Part shown: piece by piece, positions 1-3,386 of the stretch
Position numbering within the stretch: position 1 is the stretch's first letter
Layout: each line of letters opens with the position of its first letter
Source: SIG603 sp964370115
GTDB taxonomy: Bacteria > Bacillota > Clostridia > Oscillospirales > Acutalibacteraceae
Reading direction: 5' to 3'
Length of the DNA: 5,041 bases
Assembly: GCA_964370115.1 (NCBI GenBank)
Contig: CAYJIA010000090.1
Location: 1 to 5,041 of the forward strand
Program-made: the position numbers and the translations under genes
Notes under the pieces: model-generated
What the model saw: only the letters and a program-made list of their open reading frames with translations
What the model was told of the DNA's origin: nothing
Databases searched by the model: none

Positions 1-1
1 G

Positions 2-79
2 CACAAGATTTATAACACTGTAAATGAAATGCTAAAAACAATGTCGCATATAGAAATGCAAAGAAAGGTTGGTTTATAA
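2..79 (+). CDS. 3' end of an unidentified gene upstream of the integrase
   Basis: An open frame enters from the left edge and gives the last 25 residues of a protein (…HKIYNTVNEMLKTM…EMQRKVGL) before a TAA at 77-79. The final A of this stop is the first base of the integrase ATG, a TAATG overlap typical of translationally coupled genes in one operon. I do not recognise the fragment. By position it could be an excisionase, a replication protein or another mobile-element gene, since such genes commonly sit directly before int, but the tail has no diagnostic motif. The frame could be accidental because only 78 bases are visible; the exact stop/start overlap is the main support. Confidence 0.5.
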   Translation, partial: HKIYNTVNEMLKTMSHIEMQRKVGL

Positions 80-1254
80 TGGCAAGTATCAGACAGAGGG
101 GGAACAGCTATTTAATAGTAGTGTCAAAAGGCTATGACTACACAGGCACAAGGAGAATGTCACAGCAAAAAACAGTTAAGCCACCAGAGGGCTTAACCAA
201 AAAGCAGACGGAAAAATGGCTAAACGAACAAGCGATTTTATTCGAGCAAGAGGTTAAGAACCTACCTGCAACCACAAATAAAAATATAACATTAGCGCAG
301 TATATAGAGATGTGGCGAGCAGATGTCGCACCACAAAAATTAGCTAAGTCCACAATACACCGAGCAGAATCCCACATCAAAAGAATATTGCCACACCTTG
401 GGCATTATAAGCTCCGTGATTTGAAAAGCGAGCATTTCAGAAATTTCTATAATCTTATGCGAAAAGAGAAAAATATGCGAACTGGTGGAGTTCTATCTGA
501 AACCAGTGTGGAGGGCATACATGGGGTAATATGCAGTATACTCAGCTCGGCAATGGAGCAAGACTACATAACCCACAACCCAGCGTGGCGTACCTACAAA
601 CCACAAGGACAACGCAAAGAAAAAATTATCGCCGACGAAGAAACCATACAAAAAATACTCACAGCTTTGGAAAGTGAGAGCATAAAATATGAGGTGTATT
701 TTAAGATAATCATAGCCACTGGCATACGCCGTGGAGAATGCACAGGGCTTATATGGGGAGAAATAAACTGGAAAGACAGGTCAATCCACATAAGGCGAAA
801 TGCTGTAAAAGTAGAGGGTGAAGAAGTTTTCACAAAGGATACCAAAACAAAAAGTGGTGATAGGTATGTGTATTTTTCTGACACACTAAGTAATTTACTA
901 AGGGAATACAAAGAATTTTGTACACAGCATATGGAGATGTATGATAGCAAAGTTTTATCTGATGCCACCTACCTTTTTAGGCGTGAGGGCAAGGATTTAC
1001 CAATGCTACCCGATACATTTTCAAATAGATTTAAGAAGATACTACGAAAGCACAACCTACCCACCGACCTAAATGTACACAGTCTTCGTCACAGTGTGGC
1101 CAGTGTGCTTATTGGCAAAGGTGCAGATGTTGCGACGGTATCAAGCCTGCTTGGGCACGCACAGGTAAGCACCACCCTTGATATTTACACCCATGCATTT
1201 GATAAGAATAGGAAAAAGGCTGCAAGGGTGTTGCATGAGGGGTTGGGGGTGTAG
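79..1254 (+). CDS. int: Tyrosine recombinase / integrase (phage or Tn916 type)
   Basis: This 391-residue protein is a complete site-specific integrase that would join or excise a mobile element through a 3'-phosphotyrosine intermediate. The N-terminal ~60 residues (MASIRQRGNSYLIVV…) look like the AP2-like arm-DNA-binding domain. Residues ~71-165 form the SAM-like core-binding domain (TLAQYIEMW…LSSAMEQDYITHNPA). Residues ~185-385 form the catalytic domain. All active-site residues are visible: R217 in TGIRRGE, K258 in TKTKSG, H334 and R337 in HSLRHS, H360 in LLGH, and nucleophile Y370 in LDIYTH. The length is normal for the family. The start is supported by GAAAGG at 63-68, 10 nt upstream, and by the overlap with the preceding stop. 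It converges on the GNAT gene with 24 bp between them. In Tn916-like elements the 3' end of int faces an element end, which would put a boundary to the right. Confidence 0.97.
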   Translation: MASIRQRGNSYLIVVSKGYDYTGTRRMSQQKTVKPPEGLTKKQTEKWLNEQAILFEQEVKNLPATTNKNITLAQYIEMWRADVAPQKLAKSTIHRAESHIKRILPHLGHYKLRDLKSEHFRNFYNLMRKEKNMRTGGVLSETSVEGIHGVICSILSSAMEQDYITHNPAWRTYKPQGQRKEKIIADEETIQKILTALESESIKYEVYFKIIIATGIRRGECTGLIWGEINWKDRSIHIRRNAVKVEGEEVFTKDTKTKSGDRYVYFSDTLSNLLREYKEFCTQHMEMYDSKVLSDATYLFRREGKDLPMLPDTFSNRFKKILRKHNLPTDLNVHSLRHSVASVLIGKGADVATVSSLLGHAQVSTTLDIYTHAFDKNRKKAARVLHEGLGV

Positions 1255-1278
1255 GGGGATATGTGAAATCAGTATCTT

Positions 1279-1836
1279 CTAACCTGTAATATTGTCATTA
1301 TTAAAAAATTGATTTTCTAATAAACTCATATAAACCTTATCAATATACTTACCGTCAACAAATAGAACCTCAGGAAATCTTCCTACTTCGACAAATCCCA
1401 GTTTTTTATAGCAAGAAATTGCTAAATTATTGTCAGCATGAACTGAAAGATTTATGCTGTGAAGATTTAAAGTTTTAAACCCGTATGTAAGTATTAATTT
1501 AATAGCTTCTGCACCATATCCATTATTGCGGAATTTTTCCTCACCAATGAAAATTCCAATGTATGCATTTCGGTTAAGGTGGTCAATGTTGTGTATGCTA
1601 ATACTTTCAATTAAGACATCGTTTTCATGTAACACTACGGAAAAACGATGCATATTTTGGGGTGGCTCATATATCCAGTTTAAATCTTTTATTGATGATA
1701 ACACATTAGAGTATTGACCGAAATTCACTGCAACTGTAGAGTCTTCATTCAACCACTTTAAATACGTGTCAACATCATCAGCGCTAACTGGCGATAAGTA
1801 CAGTCTCTTTCCGACTATTTTTTTGTAATATTTCAT
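1279..1836 (-). CDS. GNAT family N-acetyltransferase (RimJ/RimL-like)
   Basis: This 185-residue protein has the single-domain GNAT fold that transfers acetyl from acetyl-CoA to an amine. Residues 9-30 (GKRLYLSPVSADDVDTYLKWLN) match the typical RimJ/RimL-type opening. Motif A, the pyrophosphate-binding loop, is R103-N-N-G-Y-G-A109. Motif B is NLAISCYKKLGF at 137-148, with Y143 as the probable general acid. The end (VLFVDGKYIDKVYMSLL) is also typical. The substrate cannot be told from sequence; relatives act on ribosomal proteins, small amines or antibiotics. The start at 1836 is chosen because AGAGGA lies 8 nt upstream and the conserved family N-terminus begins there. The frame stays open up to 1956, but that would run into the tRNA gene. 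It has its own promoter just after the tRNA terminator and converges on int, so it may be cargo of the element or a chromosomal gene. Confidence 0.92.
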   Translation of the reverse strand: MKYYKKIVGKRLYLSPVSADDVDTYLKWLNEDSTVAVNFGQYSNVLSSIKDLNWIYEPPQNMHRFSVVLHENDVLIESISIHNIDHLNRNAYIGIFIGEEKFRNNGYGAEAIKLILTYGFKTLNLHSINLSVHADNNLAISCYKKLGFVEVGRFPEVLFVDGKYIDKVYMSLLENQFFNNDNITG

Positions 1837-1844
1837 AGTGGCAA

Positions 1845-1850
1845 TCCTCT
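1845..1850 (-). promoter_or_regulatory. Ribosome binding site of the acetyltransferase gene
   Basis: AGAGGA on the minus strand lies 8 nt before the ATG at 1836. It decides the start codon against the longer frame that opens at 1956. Confidence 0.75.
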
Positions 1851-1879
1851 TTCTATATAAAAATAATATACTGTAAACT

Positions 1880-1908
1880 ATCATACCACAAAGAAACAAT
1901 AAATCCAA
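1880..1908 (-). promoter_or_regulatory. SigA-type promoter for the acetyltransferase gene
   Basis: On the minus strand, TTGGAT (1903-1908) and TATGAT (1880-1885) are separated by 17 nt. The -10 is preceded by TGG, giving an extended -10 (TGn). Transcription would start near 1873, about 37 nt before the ATG. The -35 lies inside the 3' arm of the tRNA terminator hairpin, so the same bases serve terminator and promoter. The assignment is by consensus only. Confidence 0.6.
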
Positions 1909-1927
1909 CCGTAAATTGGTTGGATTT
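1890..1927 (-). terminator. Rho-independent terminator of the tRNA-Arg gene
   Basis: A perfect 10-bp inverted repeat, AAATCCAACC (1901-1910) and GGTTGGATTT (1918-1927), encloses a 7-nt loop. On the minus strand it is followed by a T-rich tail (ATTGTTTCTTT). The stem begins at the base directly after the encoded CCA, so the tRNA precursor would have almost no 3' trailer except the hairpin. Confidence 0.8.
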
Positions 1928-2002
1928 TGGAACGCTCGTGGGGAATCGAACCCCAATTTAAGGCGTCGGAGGCCTTTGTATTATCCGTTATACGACGAGC
2001 GC
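1928..2002 (-). tRNA. tRNA-Arg (anticodon CCG), CCA encoded
   Basis: The minus strand folds into a complete cloverleaf of 75 nt. The acceptor stem GCGCTCG pairs with CGAGCGT, with one terminal G-U. T8 is followed by a D stem GTAT/ATAC and a loop containing GG. The anticodon stem AAGGC/GCCTT carries the loop CTCCGAC, giving anticodon CCG (1967-1969), which reads the arginine codon CGG. The T stem TGGGG/CCCCA carries the canonical loop TTCGATT. Base 73 is T and CCA follows at 1928-1930. Nothing looks damaged. Arginine tRNA genes are frequent integration sites for mobile elements, and the 3' half of this one faces the integrase gene. A clear promoter directly upstream was not found; the best guess is a weak ATGAAA/TAAAAT pair (2042-2047 and 2018-2023, 18-nt spacer). 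Confidence 0.96.
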
Positions 2003-2021
2003 TTATTAAGTTGTTAAATTT

Positions 2022-2040
2022 TAGTAGTCAAATAGTAGTC
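2022..2040 (+). repeat. 19-bp direct repeat, copy 1 (two TAGTAGTC units)
   Basis: The sequence TAGTAGTCAAATAGTAGTC is found here and again at 2272-2290. It contains two TAGTAGTC units (2022-2029, 2033-2040) spaced 11 bp start to start, about one helical turn, as expected for sites bound side by side by a protein. Similarity to the other copy continues loosely for about 10 bp to the right. It lies 20 bp upstream of the tRNA 5' end. It is a candidate integrase arm-type site. Confidence 0.85.
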
Positions 2041-2097
2041 ATTTCATTTTCCCACTGGCTTTTACTTAAGGATAAATCCCCATAAATACAGCCTTTT

Positions 2098-2160
2098 TGC
2101 CACCTCGTACTCACAAGTGAGCAGAGTAGTCGGAGGCGTATGGCGCACTTTCATAAAGTG
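2098..2160 (+). other. Cluster of short inverted repeats, possible structured RNA or attachment core
   Basis: Three nested or adjacent hairpins can be drawn. GCCA (2099-2102) pairs with TGGC (2141-2144), enclosing CCTC/GAGG (2103-2106 with 2133-2136), with CTCA-CAAG-TGAG (2110-2121) at the tip. A separate perfect hairpin CACTTT-CAT-AAAGTG (2146-2160) follows. A single TAGTAGTC-like unit (GAGTAGTC, 2124-2131) lies within. A terminator on the same strand follows at 2215. No reading frame of note is present. I do not recognise a known RNA family. It may instead be protein-binding DNA between the two long repeats. Confidence 0.35.
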
Positions 2161-2184
2161 GCTATTTCACTGGGTTTGTAGTGG

Positions 2185-2194
2185 TTGTGCACAA
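2185..2194. repeat. 10-bp perfect palindrome
   Basis: TTGTGCACAA is a perfect two-fold palindrome between the hairpin cluster and the terminator. It could bind a dimeric regulator, but there is no promoter next to it and a 10-bp palindrome can arise by chance. Confidence 0.3.
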
Positions 2195-2214
2195 GTTAAT
2201 CAGAATATATAAAC

Positions 2215-2256
2215 AGCCTGTAAACCTATGTCACAACTGGGTTTACAGGCTTTTTT
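2215..2256 (+). terminator. Strong hairpin terminator, T6 tail on + strand, perhaps bidirectional
   Basis: AGCCTGTAAACC (2215-2226) and GGTTTACAGGCT (2240-2251) form a perfect 12-bp stem with a 13-nt loop, followed on the + strand by six T (2251-2256). No + strand gene ends nearby, so the orientation is puzzling. Read on the minus strand, the stem is followed by GTTTATAT, a weaker tail, and it lies about 46 bp after the Fic stop codon. It may therefore serve mainly as the end of the Fic transcript, or end an unrecognised + strand RNA. Confidence 0.75.
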
Positions 2257-2271
2257 ACTGTTTTGGGTGAG

Positions 2272-2290
2272 TAGTAGTCAAATAGTAGTC
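2272..2290 (+). repeat. 19-bp direct repeat, copy 2 (two TAGTAGTC units)
   Basis: This copy is identical to 2022-2040 and in the same orientation, with its start exactly 250 bp away. The units are at 2272-2279 and 2283-2290. It ends 6 bp from the Fic stop codon. Together with copy 1 it brackets the hairpin cluster and terminator. Confidence 0.85.
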
Positions 2291-2296
2291 GTTTTA

Positions 2297-3196
2297 TTAT
2301 ATGTCTGTATACTTTATCTGAAAATAATCTAAATACTTTTTAAACTTATCTTGTGCTGTAAGGCAGGTATCAATCAAAAATCCTCTTTCATTTGTCCACT
2401 GACTAAGACCTCGATAATAGAATATTTTAAGCTCTTCATCTATTATAAATGGAACAATATTATGCTTAAGGCATTCTTTGAGCATTACAAGCCTACCTAC
2501 ACGTCCATTACCATCTTGAAACGGGTGTGTTTTTTCAAAGTTATAATGAAACTCTATTATATCATTTATTGTTTTTATCTTATCTTTATTGTAAAAATCA
2601 AGCAGAACTTTGATTTCACTCGCCACTTTTTCTGGTGCAGTAGTTTGTGTTCCACCAACTTCGTTAGGCATTTTTTTATATTCCCCCACAGAGAACCACG
2701 ATTTTCTCGAATCACTTGTTCCGTTTTTAAGTGTCAAATGAAGCTCTTTAATAAATTTCTCGCTTAGGGCATAGTTTGCGTTATCAATAACCATATCAAT
2801 ACATCTAAAATGGTTGGCTGTTTCAACTATATCATCAACATTCAAGGCACTGTTATCGAAGCCTATAGTATTTGTTTCATAAATATACCGTGTTTGGTCG
2901 TGGGTGAGTTTGCTTCCCTCAATATGGTTTGAGTTGTAAGTAAATTCAACCTGTAATTTATGATAAATACCACCTGAAACTTTAGAGTTTTTTTCGTCTT
3001 TAAGAATTTCAAGTAAGGTGGTGCGAGATTTTTCGCTTTTGTTTTTTCTCGCTGGCTTTGCTGCAGTTTCTGGAATAGCCCACGTTTTTCCAACTAAAAA
3101 AGCCCCTACTATACGACCCTCATTACAATAATTGCGTATGCTTCGCTCTGACATTTTCCATTTAACCGCAATTTCTGCTACTGATAAATAATTCAT
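2297..3196 (-). CDS. Fic domain protein with N-terminal helix-turn-helix (predicted AMP transferase)
   Basis: This 299-residue Fic-family enzyme would be expected to transfer AMP, or another nucleotide part, from NTP to a protein hydroxyl. Residues 1-45 (MNYLSVAEIAVKWKMSERSIRNYCNEGRIV…TWAIP) form a MerR/excisionase-like helix-turn-helix, followed by a basic linker (KPARKNKSEKSR). The Fic domain spans ~80-275. Its full active-site motif HPFQDGNGRVGR runs from H224 to R235, with H224 as base, D228 for metal, and R232 and R235. VGGTQTTAP at 180-188 is the usual flap region. S89-N-H-I-E93-G94 matches the (S/T)xxxE(G/N) inhibitory motif, placed N-terminally, so this is a class II self-inhibited Fic. 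No separate antitoxin gene is seen. The start is fixed by AGGAGG 8 nt upstream. It is transcribed away from the kinase gene. The HTH suggests autoregulation or DNA targeting. The target protein is unknown. Confidence 0.95.
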   Translation of the reverse strand: MNYLSVAEIAVKWKMSERSIRNYCNEGRIVGAFLVGKTWAIPETAAKPARKNKSEKSRTTLLEILKDEKNSKVSGGIYHKLQVEFTYNSNHIEGSKLTHDQTRYIYETNTIGFDNSALNVDDIVETANHFRCIDMVIDNANYALSEKFIKELHLTLKNGTSDSRKSWFSVGEYKKMPNEVGGTQTTAPEKVASEIKVLLDFYNKDKIKTINDIIEFHYNFEKTHPFQDGNGRVGRLVMLKECLKHNIVPFIIDEELKIFYYRGLSQWTNERGFLIDTCLTAQDKFKKYLDYFQIKYTDI

Positions 3197-3204
3197 CTAC
3201 TCGC

Positions 3205-3210
3205 CCTCCT
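3205..3210 (-). promoter_or_regulatory. Strong ribosome binding site of the Fic gene
   Basis: AGGAGG on the minus strand ends 8 nt before the ATG at 3196. It is the best ribosome binding site in the window and fixes the Fic start. Confidence 0.85.
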
Positions 3211-3224
3211 AAGTTACTGGTATT

Positions 3225-3253
3225 AGTATAACACATTATCGGCAAAATATCAA
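3225..3253 (-). promoter_or_regulatory. SigA-type promoter for the Fic gene
   Basis: On the minus strand, TTGATA (3248-3253) and TATACT (3225-3230) are separated by exactly 17 nt. The start point would be near 3218, giving a leader of about 20 nt that contains the ribosome binding site. One arm of the inverted repeat (3237-3245) fills the middle of the spacer, so a protein bound there would block polymerase. Confidence 0.72.
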
Positions 3254-3290
3254 TAATATTCGAGATGAATTGCAGTTATTGTTGCCGATA
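3237..3290. promoter_or_regulatory. 9-bp inverted repeat, candidate operator between Fic and kinase genes
   Basis: TATCGGCAA (3237-3245) and TTGCCGATA (3282-3290) are exact inverted copies separated by 36 bp, about 45 bp centre to centre. They stand out as GC-containing islands in a very AT-rich spacer. The left arm lies between the -35 and -10 of the Fic promoter; the right arm lies upstream of the kinase promoter. This is the layout expected for two half-sites bound by a dimer or looping regulator controlling both genes. The HTH of the Fic protein is the obvious candidate, but that is inference. Confidence 0.55.
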
Positions 3291-3349
3291 GCGGAAAATT
3301 CATATATATTCTATTATACTTTTATATAGCATTTAGTTAAAATTTGGAG

Positions 3350-3355
3350 TATAAT
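3350..3355 (+). promoter_or_regulatory. Likely -10 element of the kinase gene promoter
   Basis: A perfect TATAAT is followed by a leader of about 25 nt to the kinase start. No good -35 is found: the 17-nt position holds TAGCAT (3327-3332). A second possible -10, TATACT at 3315-3320, also lacks a -35. Transcription may be weak or need an activator. Confidence 0.45.
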
Positions 3356-3386
3356 AAACATAAAAACTGTGAAAGGTCGTGTGATA

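Noticed and set aside
594..968. A 124-residue frame antisense to the integrase.
   Set aside because: It lies wholly opposite a conserved catalytic domain, has no ribosome binding site of note and no recognisable domain.
1837..1956. A longer start for the acetyltransferase, adding 40 residues including a hydrophobic stretch.
   Set aside because: It would begin within the tRNA gene and cross the terminator and the gene's own promoter. The conserved GNAT start and a good ribosome binding site are at 1836.
2003..2031. TTGACT (2026-2031) and TAATAA (2003-2008) on the minus strand with an ideal 17-nt spacer, as a promoter for the tRNA.
   Set aside because: The -10 abuts the tRNA 5' end, so transcription would start inside the mature tRNA. 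The match is probably a by-product of the repeat sequence.
2022..2290. A CRISPR-like array, because of repeated short units.
   Set aside because: The units are 8 bp in 11-bp phase and the two longer copies are 250 bp apart. There are no regular spacers and no cas genes.
2003..2296. A small antitoxin gene next to Fic.
   Set aside because: No short frame with a ribosome binding site is visible on either side of Fic, and the inhibitory motif is already within the Fic protein.
2351..2767. A 138-residue rightward frame opposite the Fic gene.
   Set aside because: It is a shadow of the Fic coding strand; its composition is low-complexity F/I/Y/K-rich, and it has no motif.
3381..3386. An in-frame GTG as start of the double kinase.
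   Set aside because: It is only 4 nt from GAAAGG, too close, whereas the ATG at 3387 is at 10 nt.
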